Shown: positions 1-8,151 of the stretch, in pieces
Layout: each line of letters begins with the position of its first letter
Numbering within the stretch: position 1 is the first letter of the stretch
NCBI GenBank assembly: GCA_046048295.1
Contig: JBJOGJ010000108.1
Location: forward strand, 1 to 12,620
DNA: 12,620 nt
Origin: CBDCWA01 sp046048295
GTDB lineage: Bacteria; Pseudomonadota; Alphaproteobacteria; Rhizobiales; Hyphomicrobiaceae
Direction of reading: 5' to 3'
Program-made: the position numbers and the translations under genes
The notes under the pieces: generated by a model
Database searches by the model: none
Told to the model about the DNA's origin: nothing
Seen by the model: only the letters and a program-made list of their open reading frames with translations

Positions 1-1268
1 GCGCGGAATTTCGGCGCTCCCGACACGGTCCCGGCGGGAAATCCCGCCATCAGGGCATCGATGGCATCGCGGTCGTGACGCTGGTCCCCGACCACGTTCG
101 AGACGATGTGCATGACGTGACTGTAGCGCTCTATCGTGAAGCTCTCGGTCACCTCCACACTTCCGATCTCCGCTACGCGCCCGACGTCGTTGCGGCCGAG
201 ATCGAGGAGCATCAGATGCTCGGCACGTTCTTTCGGGTCGGCAAGCAGTTGCTCCCCGAGCAACTGGTCTTCTTCACGCGTCGCCCCCCGTCGTGCCGTC
301 CCGGCAATGGGCCGTATCGTTACCTTGCCTTCCCGGGAGCGTACGAGGATCTCCGGCGAGGAGCCGACGAGGGAGAAGTCGCCAAGATCGATGAAGAACA
401 GGAATGGCGATGGGTTCGTTCGCCGGAGCGCCCTGTAGAGAGCGAAGGGTGGCAGGGTGAAGGGCGCCGAAAACCGTTGCGACAGAACGATCTGAAAAGC
501 ATCGCCCGCCCTGATGTAGTCCTTTGCGCGCTCCACCATCGCCATGTACTCACCGGGGCTGGTGTTCGACACCGGTTCATCCGTGCCGAGATCCGCGAGC
601 CCCGTGGAGGTGGATGGAGGCGGCAGCGTTGCGAGGCTGTCAGCGACTTCCGAGAGGCGTTTTCGCGCCGAACGATAGGCGGTATCCGCCGACTGCCGGC
701 CACTTGGCCGGACGGGCGTCACGAGTGTCATCTCGTCTTTCAGCGCGTCGAAAATAATGATGACCGTGGGCCTCATGAGAACTGCATCGGGAACACCCAG
801 CACGTCCGTCGGCATGTTCGGCAGCCGTTCCACGAGGCGCACCGTGTCATAGCCCATGAAGCCGAATATCCCTGCCGCCATCGGCGGCAACTCCGCCGGC
901 AGGTCGATGCGCGATTCTGCAAGGAGTTCGCGCAGGCTCGCGAGAGTCGGCCGTTTCTCCTTTCGGAAGGCATTGAAATTGCGATGCGGCGTCCGGTTGA
1001 TCTCCGCGTTCTCGCCCCGCGCCCGCCAAATGATGTCCGGCTTGAGCCCGATCATCGAGTAGCGCCCGCGCGCCTCTCCGCCCTCGACGGATTCCATCAG
1101 GAAGCTCATCGGCTGGCCGTGCGCGATCTTCAGGTACGCTGCAACTGGGGTCTCGAGATCCGCGACAAGCTTCGTCCAAACGACCTGCGGCATGCCGGCG
1201 TCATAGAGCTTGGCGAAGTCCCCATGTTGGGGCTCGATGGACAGGCCGGAAATTGGTCGCTCGAGCAT
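1..1268 (-). CDS. trpE: anthranilate synthase component I (partial, 3' end beyond window)
   Basis: Catalyses chorismate plus ammonia (or glutamine, with TrpG) to anthranilate, the first step of tryptophan synthesis, in the cytoplasm. The 422 visible residues begin MLERPISGLS. A FLMES stretch at 56-60 corresponds to the LLES element that binds feedback tryptophan in this family. The chorismate-binding domain follows from about residue 240: DAFQIVLSQRF (256-266), IRPIAGTARRG (318-328), LLDLGRNDVGRVA (354-366), HVMHIVSN (384-391) and PAGTVSGAPK (411-420). The GTARRG and DLGRNDVGR motifs favour TrpE over PabB or menaquinone-type homologues. The frame runs off the left edge without a stop. Roughly 80-100 C-terminal residues are missing judging from the usual length of about 500. 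The start lies 36 bp after the ppiD stop, so the two are probably co-transcribed. No leader peptide or attenuator was seen in that gap. Confidence 0.96.
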   Translation of the reverse strand, partial: MLERPISGLSIEPQHGDFAKLYDAGMPQVVWTKLVADLETPVAAYLKIAHGQPMSFLMESVEGGEARGRYSMIGLKPDIIWRARGENAEINRTPHRNFNAFRKEKRPTLASLRELLAESRIDLPAELPPMAAGIFGFMGYDTVRLVERLPNMPTDVLGVPDAVLMRPTVIIIFDALKDEMTLVTPVRPSGRQSADTAYRSARKRLSEVADSLATLPPPSTSTGLADLGTDEPVSNTSPGEYMAMVERAKDYIRAGDAFQIVLSQRFSAPFTLPPFALYRALRRTNPSPFLFFIDLGDFSLVGSSPEILVRSREGKVTIRPIAGTARRGATREEDQLLGEQLLADPKERAEHLMLLDLGRNDVGRVAEIGSVEVTESFTIERYSHVMHIVSNVVGDQRHDRDAIDALMAGFPAGTVSGAPKFR

Positions 1269-1304
1269 GTTCAATGGACAATCCCTGTGGCGGCCTGCCA
1301 ACTA

Positions 1305-3203
1305 CTACTGTATCGCGGTGGTTCTGCCGGTAAGGCGGTCGAATGCCTGGCGGTTGATGTCCGGTTTGAAACGTTGCTGGAGTGCGGTGATGTAGCTGGC
1401 GACCGTATCGGTCCGCATTTCCTGTACAAGTCGATCGCTGATTCCAGAGGCCTCCACCGGATTGGCTGGCTTGGCCGGCTGGATGTCCTTCACCTTGAAT
1501 ACGACACGGGAATTGCCGTCATCGGTCGGCACCGATGCGGCCTGCCCTTTGCCAAGCGCGAACGCCCGGGCAATGGTGCTGCGGGAAATGCCACCGCCTT
1601 GATCGATCCGGCGAACGGGGTCGGAAGTCTTGAGGCTGGCTCCTGCTTCCTTGGCAAGTGCATCCATCGCAGCGCCCCCCTCTGCCTTCTTCACGAGGTC
1701 GGTGGCAAGTTTCGAAACCGCTTCCTGGACACTGTTCTTGCGCCAAAGTTTCGCAACCTCGTCCTTGACCTCATCGAACGCCTTCTGCTTTTCAGCCGTC
1801 ACCTCGACGACGTCGATCCAGATATAGCCGCCATCCGAGCTTTGCAGCGACTCGTTTTCAAGTCCCACTTCCGACTTGAAGACAGCGGCCACGATCGCCG
1901 CGAGGTCCGGCGACTCGAGCGCCGGCTTGCCGTCTGGCGTCAGTCCCTGCTTGTCGACAGCCGGTATCTGGACGAACTTGAGCTTGCTGGTCTCGGCAAT
2001 CTCCTTGAGGGTCTTGCCCGAGAGCCGCTGATCGTCCACGGAATCGTGTGCCTTCTGAGCCTCCGCCCGCGCCCTCTCGCGCTGCATCTCCGTGCGGATT
2101 ACATCCTTCACATCGTCGTATGTGCGAACAACGGCCGGCTTGATGTCGGTAGCCTTGACGAGAACCGTGCTGAACTTCCCCTCAACCGGCTGAGACACTT
2201 CATCCTTCTTCAGTTTGAATGCCGCTTCCGCCACCCTCGGATCGAGCATTTCCGACTTCTCGAATGTCCCGAGGTTGACGTCGCTTTCACTTGCCCCCGT
2301 AGCCTTTGCAACTTCGAGAAACGACTTGCCGGCGGCGATCTCTGCGCGCGCCTTTTGTGCTTCCGCAAGGGATTTGAACGACACCTGCTGGATCGTCCGC
2401 CGCTCGGCTTCATTGTAGCGGGACTTGGCGGCCTCATAGTTCTTGCGAACGGCTTCATCGGTGACAGCGACACGCGACTTCAGCGCATCCGCTGTTGCGA
2501 AAAGCACGTTCACCTTGCGGTATTCGGGACGAACGAAGGTTGTCTTCTGGTCCTCATAAAGCTTCTTGATCTGCGCTTCCGTGGGCTCGCTTGCCTTGGG
2601 AAGCACTTTCGGATCGATCTCGAAATACTCCACGACCCGCTTCTCACCGCTGTACTGGTGAATGAGGTCCACGGCCGCCTGGGGCGGCTGCACGCCGTAG
2701 AGCAGAGCATTGGTGATATGAGTCCGCAGCATTTCCTTTGCTCGGATGTCCGCGTAGCCCTGCTCGCTCAGGCCCATCTGGCGAAGGAAGTTGTTGAAGC
2801 TGTCGCGATCGAAGCGCCCGCCGATACCTTGGAATGCCGGAGTCGATCGCACGTCCTCGATGATCTTTCCGGCGGGTATCGCCAGCTTCATCGCCTGCGC
2901 ATGGTTGTCTATCGTTGCCGAGCCGACCAGGCTGTCGAGTGTGCGCTGATCGAGGCCGAACATCCGCGCCTGCTCCTGCGTCAGGCGCTGGCCGATCTGG
3001 CGCGAGAATTGTTCGATCTCGCGGCGAAACGCTGTCTCATAGGCGTTGTTGGTGATTGTGATATCACCGACCTTCGCGAGTTCGCCCTGACGATAGCCTC
3101 TGAAGACATCCTCGATGCCCCAGAACAGGAAGCTTATGGCAAGGATGCCAATCAGGATCTTGGCAACGATTCCAGAGGTACTTTTGCGAAGTGTTTCAAG
3201 CAT
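1305..3203 (-). CDS. ppiD: PpiD-type membrane-anchored peptidyl-prolyl isomerase / SurA-N chaperone
   Basis: The 632-residue protein is a periplasmic folding factor tethered to the inner membrane. PpiD-family proteins assist newly exported proteins at the Sec translocon. A short basic N-tail is followed by one transmembrane helix (about 12-29, rich in I/L/F and ending FWGIEDVF). A SurA-N-like helical region follows (about 35-260). A divergent parvulin domain spans about 266-356, with the LGTF-x5-ML pattern (311-320), then EAAFKLKKDEVSQPVEGKF. A long C-terminal region is probably a second chaperone or parvulin-like fold. Many PpiD parvulin domains lack isomerase activity, and catalytic competence cannot be judged here. 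Length and order match alphaproteobacterial PpiD. It lies upstream of trpE on the same strand and is divergent from tpiA. No strong Shine-Dalgarno precedes ATG at 3203, although that start places the helix correctly. Confidence 0.93.
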   Translation of the reverse strand: MLETLRKSTSGIVAKILIGILAISFLFWGIEDVFRGYRQGELAKVGDITITNNAYETAFRREIEQFSRQIGQRLTQEQARMFGLDQRTLDSLVGSATIDNHAQAMKLAIPAGKIIEDVRSTPAFQGIGGRFDRDSFNNFLRQMGLSEQGYADIRAKEMLRTHITNALLYGVQPPQAAVDLIHQYSGEKRVVEYFEIDPKVLPKASEPTEAQIKKLYEDQKTTFVRPEYRKVNVLFATADALKSRVAVTDEAVRKNYEAAKSRYNEAERRTIQQVSFKSLAEAQKARAEIAAGKSFLEVAKATGASESDVNLGTFEKSEMLDPRVAEAAFKLKKDEVSQPVEGKFSTVLVKATDIKPAVVRTYDDVKDVIRTEMQRERARAEAQKAHDSVDDQRLSGKTLKEIAETSKLKFVQIPAVDKQGLTPDGKPALESPDLAAIVAAVFKSEVGLENESLQSSDGGYIWIDVVEVTAEKQKAFDEVKDEVAKLWRKNSVQEAVSKLATDLVKKAEGGAAMDALAKEAGASLKTSDPVRRIDQGGGISRSTIARAFALGKGQAASVPTDDGNSRVVFKVKDIQPAKPANPVEASGISDRLVQEMRTDTVASYITALQQRFKPDINRQAFDRLTGRTTAIQ

Positions 3204-3263
3204 TGGTCTAGCTGCACGAGTCCGTGTTGGGGGCGGGGAGCGCGACTGCGCCTGTCGGGCCCC

Positions 3264-3293
3264 ATATCAAACCTACGAACCGCTGGAAAGCAA
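3264..3293 (-). promoter_or_regulatory. possible sigma70-like promoter for ppiD-trpE
   Basis: Read on the minus strand, TTGCTT (3293-3288) is separated by 18 bp from TGATAT (3269-3264), about 60 bp before the ppiD start in the ppiD/tpiA divergent spacer. The match to TTGACA/TATAAT is moderate. Alphaproteobacterial promoters are loose, so this is only a candidate. Confidence 0.3.
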
Positions 3294-3397
3294 GGCTCGT
3301 CTGGAAGGTACAATCCCTCGCCAGGACTGGACAATCCATCGGTATTGCTCTTTCAGGTAGGAAATTCGGATCGTGATAGGAAGATTGGAACGGGCAT

Positions 3398-4165
3398 ATG
3401 GGCAGGGAAGCGGCGATTCGCCCGCTGGTAGCGGGCAACTGGAAGATGAACGGGCTCCGGGCCTCACTCGCGGAAGCCCGGGCCATTCGGACGGCCTTGG
3501 AGACTGGCGATGTCGGCGGCAACGTCGACCTGATGCTCTGCCCGCCTGCAACTCTTATTGCACAAATGGCGGAAATCTCGGCTGGGTCGGCGTTGCTCGT
3601 AGGGGGACAGGACTGCCATCAGGCTGCGAGCGGCGCTCATACCGGTGATATATCCCCGGACATGCTTAAGGATGCCGGTTGCGCCGCGGTCATCCTGGGC
3701 CATTCCGAGCGCCGCGCGGACCACGGCGAACTCGATCGTATGGTGCGTTCCAAGGCCGAAGCGGCTCACCGCGCGGGCCTCATTACAATTGTTTGCGTCG
3801 GAGAAACTGAAGGCCAGCGCCGCGCAGGCCTCACGTTGGATGTGGTGGCGAGACAACTTGGCGGCTCGCTGCCGGATGTTGCTTCAGCCGCCAACACCGT
3901 CGTGGCCTACGAGCCTGTATGGGCGATTGGCACCGGATTGACGCCGACCGAACTGGATGTAGCGGAGGTGCACGCACACATGCGCAAGCTGCTTACGACA
4001 AGGCTGAAGGCTGAGGGCGAAAATATGCGACTGCTCTATGGCGGGTCGGTACGGCCTTCCAACGCGGGGGCTCTGATGGCAGTGGAGAATGTAAATGGAG
4101 CGCTGGTTGGCGGAGCCAGTCTCACGGCAACAGATTTTCTCGGAATTGCCGCCGCCTACGCGTGA
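3398..4165 (+). CDS. tpiA: triosephosphate isomerase
   Basis: Interconverts dihydroxyacetone phosphate and glyceraldehyde 3-phosphate in glycolysis and gluconeogenesis, as a cytoplasmic TIM-barrel dimer. All catalytic elements are visible: GNWKMNG with N14 and K16, the electrophilic histidine in ILGHSERR (H102), the catalytic base in the YEPVWAIGTG motif (E172), and the phosphate-binding LLYGGSVRPSN (212-222) with GGAS (238-241). The 255-residue length is standard. ATG at 3398 places the NWK motif at the usual distance from the N-terminus, and purine-rich AGGAAGATTGGAA lies upstream as a possible ribosome-binding region. It is the first gene of a plus-strand run (tpiA, small secreted protein, secG, pyrG), divergent from ppiD. 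Confidence 0.98.
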   Translation: MGREAAIRPLVAGNWKMNGLRASLAEARAIRTALETGDVGGNVDLMLCPPATLIAQMAEISAGSALLVGGQDCHQAASGAHTGDISPDMLKDAGCAAVILGHSERRADHGELDRMVRSKAEAAHRAGLITIVCVGETEGQRRAGLTLDVVARQLGGSLPDVASAANTVVAYEPVWAIGTGLTPTELDVAEVHAHMRKLLTTRLKAEGENMRLLYGGSVRPSNAGALMAVENVNGALVGGASLTATDFLGIAAAYA

Positions 4166-4169
4166 AATG

Positions 4170-4194
4170 TTGCAGCCGCCATGGCGGCTTGCAA
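4170..4194 (+). other. hairpin after tpiA (14-bp perfect palindrome, one bulged base)
   Basis: A perfect 14-bp palindrome (GCCGCCATGGCGGC, 4175-4188) is extended by TTGCA (4170-4174) pairing with TGCAA (4190-4194), leaving T4189 bulged. It begins 4 bp after the tpiA stop. There is no T-run on either side, so a classical intrinsic terminator is not supported. A processing or partial-attenuation hairpin at the tpiA 3' end is possible. It also buries the ATG at 4181, which argues against that start for the next gene. Confidence 0.55.
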
Positions 4195-4219
4195 TAGTGC
4201 ACTCGGCAAAGGCTGCGAG

Positions 4220-4738
4220 ATGAGTGAGCAAATGGCGGCAGGATCTGCCCGACGATTTCCCATCGCAATACGAGCGGGCGTGGCGGCGCTGGGACTTTTA
4301 TATGGACAGCTGGCGCATGCCGAGTTGCTTCCCGTCGAGCAATGCCATCAACTTCGACTGCAAAAGACAGCACTGGAATCGGTTGGCACCAGGCAGGACA
4401 TGGAAAAAGGCGTTGAGTGGGCGCGCCAGAACATTTCCCCCGACAGGTTGAAACGGGTGCTCCAGTACATTGACGTCCAGGAACAGGTCCTCTTCAGATG
4501 TCCGCCACCACCGCCGCCTATTCCTGAGCGGGCCGACCGGGAGGATGTGGTGGCTGCCGCTATGCCGGCTCCGCCATCGAAAAAGGCTCGGAAGGCAACG
4601 CGCCGCCTGCCGCCGATCCCCTCGCGCCGCCCGCGTACAGCCAACCTGCGCGGTGGTAGCCTGTGGCCCACCCATCCGAGGTATGCTGCCAAGCTATACC
4701 CACCAGCCATCCTGGCCCTGGAATCGATTGGCAATTGA
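4220..4738 (+). CDS. small secreted or periplasmic proline-rich protein, conserved hypothetical
   Basis: The function is unknown. From ATG at 4220 the product has 172 residues. The N-terminus looks like a Sec signal peptide: basic RRF (11-13), a hydrophobic stretch (about 16-29) and an AHA cleavage motif (32-34) before E35. The mature part has a helical region around 40-93 ending YIDVQEQVLFRCP, with two cysteines (C42, C94) that could form a disulfide. A run of six prolines and a basic, proline-rich tail follow (about 95-145). I recall small proteins of this pattern (Cys near the start, then WA-x-N, YI-x-Q-E-Q, FRCP) between tpiA and secG in Hyphomicrobiales. That is memory, not a search. Starts at 4181 (inside a hairpin) and 4232 are alternatives; 4220 or 4232 suit the signal peptide best. 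Confidence 0.72.
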   Translation: MSEQMAAGSARRFPIAIRAGVAALGLLYGQLAHAELLPVEQCHQLRLQKTALESVGTRQDMEKGVEWARQNISPDRLKRVLQYIDVQEQVLFRCPPPPPPIPERADREDVVAAAMPAPPSKKARKATRRLPPIPSRRPRTANLRGGSLWPTHPRYAAKLYPPAILALESIGN

Positions 4739-4834
4739 GTGAGAAATGCCACTATTCCGGGGTAGCGGTGTCGGATACGATGGTGTAAGAGCACGAAATC
4801 TCCTGCAACCCGGATATCAGTTGGGCAACCCGCG

Positions 4835-5209
4835 ATGACCACTGTCGTGCTCGTTATACATTTGATGATCGCCATTGCGCTGGTCGCCGTCGTGCTGATG
4901 CAACGATCGGAGGGCGGCGCGCTCGGGATCGGCGGTGGCGGCGGTGGCTTCCTTACGGGACGGGGGACAGCAAATCTTCTCACCCGGATTACGGCCGCCC
5001 TGGCGCTTGCATTCTTCATAACCAGCATTTCCTTGTCGCTGCTCGCGAAACAGTCGCGTGCGCCGACCTCCATTTTCGACGGTGCACCCCCGGCTGCATC
5101 GACACCTGCTGCTCCGGCCGAAAAGGGCTCCGGCGGCACCGGTCTGCGGGAGAAACTCAAGGTGGGCGAAGGTGAGCAACGTGTCCCCGTGGTACCGCAA
5201 TCGAAATAG
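4835..5209 (+). CDS. secG: preprotein translocase subunit SecG
   Basis: Auxiliary subunit of the SecYEG channel in the inner membrane, which stimulates SecA-driven export. The 124-residue product has two hydrophobic helices (about 3-22 and 52-71). Between them is the family signature LMQRSEGGALGIGGG (21-35), with the glycine-rich loop continuing to GFLTGRGTANLLTR. A polar, Ala/Pro-rich C-terminal tail (about 72-124) is common in alphaproteobacterial SecG. ATG at 4835 gives the canonical M-x-x-V-V-x-V-I-H-L start, although no strong Shine-Dalgarno is seen. It lies between the secreted hypothetical gene and pyrG, as in many alphaproteobacteria. Confidence 0.95.
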   Translation: MTTVVLVIHLMIAIALVAVVLMQRSEGGALGIGGGGGGFLTGRGTANLLTRITAALALAFFITSISLSLLAKQSRAPTSIFDGAPPAASTPAAPAEKGSGGTGLREKLKVGEGEQRVPVVPQSK

Positions 5210-5236
5210 CCGTGAGCTTGATGTTATTCTGCCGCT

Positions 5237-5301
5237 GTTTCGAACTGTCTTGAGCTGACAGGCACAAAGCCCGTGGAAATCTGTCAAAAGCCCGTTTCGA
5301 A
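5237..5301 (+). promoter_or_regulatory. repeat-bearing pyrG upstream region
   Basis: Three arrangements occur in the 123-bp secG-pyrG spacer. GTTTCGAA appears twice (5237-5244, 5294-5301). AAAGCCCGT appears twice exactly 21 bp apart (5266-5274, 5287-5295), which is two helical turns. A CTGTC/GACAG hairpin spans 5245-5261. The 21-bp phasing could suit a dimeric regulator acting on pyrG. I do not recognise a known operator, and chance is possible for such short words. Confidence 0.35.
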
Positions 5302-5332
5302 TCGGCCGCATGCGGGAGTAGTGTAAGGGCCC

Positions 5333-6961
5333 ATGCAACGGTACATCTTCATTACCGGCGGCGTGGTCTCCTCCCTTGGCAAAGGCCTCGCATCGGCCGC
5401 GCTCGGCGCGCTCCTGCAGGCACGCGGTTATTCCGTGCGCCTGAAGAAGCTCGACCCATACCTGAACGTCGATCCGGGAACCATGAGCCCGTATCAACAC
5501 GGCGAAGTGTTCGTGACTGACGACGGGGCCGAGACGGACCTGGACCTTGGCCACTACGAGCGCTTCACAGGCGTCTCCGCCAAGCAGAGCGACAACGTCA
5601 CGACCGGCAAGATCTACCAGGAGATCCTCGCCAAGGAGCGCCGCGGCGACTACCTCGGGGGCACGGTGCAGGTCATCCCGCATGTAACCGATGCCATCAA
5701 GAATTTCGTGAAGGCCGGAAACGAAGACGTCGATTTCGTGCTCGTCGAGATCGGCGGCACGGTGGGTGACATCGAGGGGCTGCCGTTCTTCGAGGCGATC
5801 CGACAACTTGGCAACGAACTGCCCCGCGGATATTCGGTCTTCATCCACCTCACGCTTGTACCATTCATCCCCTCGGCAGGCGAACTCAAGACGAAGCCGA
5901 CGCAGCACTCGGTGAAGGAACTGCGCTCCATCGGCATTCAGCCCGACATCGTGCTTTGCCGGACCGACCGCGAAATCCCGGAATCCGAACGCCGAAAGAT
6001 CGCACTGTTCTGCAACGTCCGCGAGGAGGCGGTGATCCAGGCACTCGATATGCCGTCCATCTACGCTGTCCCGCTCGGGTACCACCGGCAGGGTCTCGAC
6101 GACCAGGTTCTCCAGGCGTTCGGCATCAATGCGGCGCCGAAACCGGACCTTTCCCGTTGGACCGGCATCAACGAGGCAATCGAGAATCCGGAAGGCGCGG
6201 TGACGATCGCCATCGTCGGCAAGTACACGGAACACAAGGACGCATACAAATCGCTGATCGAGGCGCTGATGCACGCCGGCATCGCCAACCGCGTCAAGGT
6301 CCAGTTTGAGTGGATCGAGAGTTCGATATTCGAAGGCGCAGACCCGGCGCTGATGCTCGGTGACGTGCACGGCATCCTCGTCCCCGGCGGCTTCGGCGAG
6401 CGCGGCTCGGAAGGCAAGATCCTCGCGGCGAAATTCGCCAGGGAACGACGCGTACCCTACTTCGGGATCTGCTTCGGCATGCAGATGGCCTGCATCGAGG
6501 CGGCGCGCAACCTGGCAGGAATCAGCAAGGCGAGCTCGACCGAATTCGGCCAGACATGCGAGCCCGTCGTCGGCGTCATGACGGAGTGGATGCGCGGCAA
6601 CGAACTCGAACAACGCAAGGCGGACGGCAACCTCGGCGGCACCATGCGCCTCGGCGCATACCAGGCGGTCCTGGCACGCGGCAGCCGGATAGCAGACATC
6701 TACGGCACAACGCAGATCTCCGAGCGCCACCGCCACCGCTACGAGGTCAACACCCGCTACCGGGAAGCGCTGGAAGCAGCGGGCCTCAGCTTTGCCGGCA
6801 TGTCGCCGGATGGCCTGCTGCCCGAGACGGTGGAATACCCGGACCACCCCTGGTTCATCGGCGTCCAGTACCATCCGGAGCTGAAGTCCCGCCCGTTCGA
6901 GCCGCACCCGCTGTTCACGAGCTTCGTCGCTGCCGCAGTGGAACAGAGCCGGCTGGTCTGA
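5333..6961 (+). CDS. pyrG: CTP synthase (glutamine-hydrolysing)
   Basis: Makes CTP from UTP, ATP and glutamine in the cytoplasm as the last step of pyrimidine nucleotide synthesis. The synthetase domain (about 1-270) opens with ITGGVVSSLGKG (7-18), the ATP-binding P-loop-like motif. It carries D71 and E141 (EIGGTVGDIEG, 139-149) at the Mg/nucleotide positions. The class I glutamine amidotransferase domain (about 290-535) has GGFGERG (352-358), the nucleophile in FGICFGMQ (C380), and the catalytic pair in YHPE (H514, E516). At 542 residues the length is standard. AAGGG lies 5 bp before ATG at 5333. It follows secG by 123 bp on the same strand. The kdsA-eno continuation common in alphaproteobacteria is absent, and the next gene converges on it. 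Confidence 0.98.
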   Translation: MQRYIFITGGVVSSLGKGLASAALGALLQARGYSVRLKKLDPYLNVDPGTMSPYQHGEVFVTDDGAETDLDLGHYERFTGVSAKQSDNVTTGKIYQEILAKERRGDYLGGTVQVIPHVTDAIKNFVKAGNEDVDFVLVEIGGTVGDIEGLPFFEAIRQLGNELPRGYSVFIHLTLVPFIPSAGELKTKPTQHSVKELRSIGIQPDIVLCRTDREIPESERRKIALFCNVREEAVIQALDMPSIYAVPLGYHRQGLDDQVLQAFGINAAPKPDLSRWTGINEAIENPEGAVTIAIVGKYTEHKDAYKSLIEALMHAGIANRVKVQFEWIESSIFEGADPALMLGDVHGILVPGGFGERGSEGKILAAKFARERRVPYFGICFGMQMACIEAARNLAGISKASSTEFGQTCEPVVGVMTEWMRGNELEQRKADGNLGGTMRLGAYQAVLARGSRIADIYGTTQISERHRHRYEVNTRYREALEAAGLSFAGMSPDGLLPETVEYPDHPWFIGVQYHPELKSRPFEPHPLFTSFVAAAVEQSRLV

Positions 6962-6979
6962 ACGCCTCCGAAACCGATC

Positions 6980-7993
6980 TCACCGCCCCGCCAATTGCTT
7001 CACCTTGGCGATGATCGCTGGCGGAGAACCATAGACACGGTTGAGAAGCGCGTGGATCTCCGTGCCAGGAACCGGGTCCACGTCGATACCGAGCTTGCCG
7101 CCTTCCTCGCGAGCCTCCTTGGTGGCGAGCGCATCGAGATAGGCCTTGCGGATGATCGCCACACGCTCCGGCGGGACGTCGCCCGCCATGAACGACGGCC
7201 ACGCCATCGCCTGCCCGGCGAGCACGATCTCCAGCATCTGCTTTTCATCCGCCGTCTTCGCGTAGTCCATCACCAGCGGCACGTTGGGAAGGTCCGGCGT
7301 CTTGGCAACGCCCATCTGGATGAGCAGCTTGAGCTCGCCCTTCTGCAGGTGCTGCAAGCCCTCCTGCCGGAAGCTCGCCCACGACCAGGAGCCACGGCCC
7401 TGCACTTCGCCGCGATAGACCGCCAGCGCCATCGCCTTGCCCGAGCGGTAGCCGGTCACGACCCGGAATTTCGTGCCGATCGTGTTGTTGAGCACATTCG
7501 GATAGGTGACGCCATCGGTGCCGGGCGCCGGGCCTGCGACGATGATCTCCTTGTTGCGCACGTCCTCGATCTTGTCGACGCCGGCATCGGAGCGGACGGC
7601 GATGACGGACACCTCCCGGCTGGTGCTGCCAACCCAGTTCAGTTTCAGCGGATCGAAGCGGACGCCCTTGCCGCCGAACAGCGGTTCGAGAGCCATGCCG
7701 CGAGCGACGAATGCAATGACAGTGCCGTCCTTGGCGGCGTGGTTCGCGACGTGGTTGGCGGCGTTGAGGGTGCCTGCGCCGGGCATGTTCTGGACGACGA
7801 CGGTGGGCTTGCCGGGGATGTGCTTGACAAGGTTGCGGCCGATGAAGCGGGCGTTGACGTCGTAGCCGCTGCCGGCCGCGTAGCCGACGATCAGGGTCAG
7901 CCGCTTGCCGGCGTAGAAGTCGTCCGCCGCTGCCGGGATGGTGAACACGAGGGATAGGGCAAGCAAAGCCCGCAAGTGCGATATGCAAGTCAT
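6980..7993 (-). CDS. TctC/Bug-type tripartite tricarboxylate transporter periplasmic binding protein
   Basis: The 337-residue product is a predicted periplasmic solute receptor of the TTT (TctCBA) family. Members bind carboxylates or other small acids and deliver them to the TctA/TctB membrane pair. MTCISHLRALLALSLVFTIP is a signal peptide, with cleavage likely after AAA (21-23). Family motifs follow: YAGKRLTLIVGY (27-38), SGYD (42-45, the usual GGxxD region), then HIPGKPTVVVQNMPGAG (58-74). A central ligand-domain segment contains IIVAGPAPGTDG. ATG at 7993 is chosen because GGAGAG lies 7 bp upstream and it gives a clean signal peptide. A longer frame to 8143 has no such support. No tctA or tctB is adjacent, so it is an orphan receptor. 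The substrate cannot be inferred. It converges on pyrG with an 18-bp gap. Confidence 0.88.
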   Translation of the reverse strand: MTCISHLRALLALSLVFTIPAAADDFYAGKRLTLIVGYAAGSGYDVNARFIGRNLVKHIPGKPTVVVQNMPGAGTLNAANHVANHAAKDGTVIAFVARGMALEPLFGGKGVRFDPLKLNWVGSTSREVSVIAVRSDAGVDKIEDVRNKEIIVAGPAPGTDGVTYPNVLNNTIGTKFRVVTGYRSGKAMALAVYRGEVQGRGSWSWASFRQEGLQHLQKGELKLLIQMGVAKTPDLPNVPLVMDYAKTADEKQMLEIVLAGQAMAWPSFMAGDVPPERVAIIRKAYLDALATKEAREEGGKLGIDVDPVPGTEIHALLNRVYGSPPAIIAKVKQLAGR

Positions 7994-8071
7994 GGCGTTT
8001 CTCTCCGGTGGTTGTGCACTGTTTTTTACCGAGGGTAGGACGAGAATGCGGAATTGGCTACCCGGACAGTT

Positions 8072-8088
8072 GCCATGCACGTGCTGGC
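8072..8088. promoter_or_regulatory. dyad upstream of the tctC-like gene
   Basis: GCCA-T-GCAC facing GTGC-TGGC forms an 8+8 inverted repeat with one bulged T (8076), about 80-95 bp upstream of the solute receptor start. It includes the perfect palindrome GCACGTGC. The position would suit an operator, but no regulator gene is adjacent and no family is recognised. Confidence 0.3.
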
Positions 8089-8151
8089 GTGCTCCGCGGG
8101 TTGTCGCCCCGGAGGTTTGCGTCGTTCGTTCTGTTCTCCCCATAAAAGGGG

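Noticed and set aside
75..3431. 1118-codon open frame on the plus strand across trpE and ppiD
   Set aside because: It is codon-aligned antisense to both genes, which share one frame. Stops there would need TTA, CTA or TCA codons in the sense strand, all rare in this GC-rich genome. The protein has no recognisable domain, while both minus-strand genes have full motif support.
4170..4194. Intrinsic terminator after tpiA
   Set aside because: The hairpin is strong but no T-run follows on either strand, and a co-directional gene starts 25 bp later.
4817..6907. 696-codon open frame on the minus strand opposite secG and pyrG
   Set aside because: Same codon-aligned antisense effect. SecG and CTP synthase motifs are complete on the plus strand.
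6995..7957. 320-codon open frame opposite the TctC-type gene
   Set aside because: Codon-aligned shadow of the receptor gene, with no family features.
7994..8143. 50-residue N-terminal extension of the solute receptor
   Set aside because: Charged sequence precedes a clean signal peptide, and a GGAGAG ribosome-binding site fits the start at 7993.
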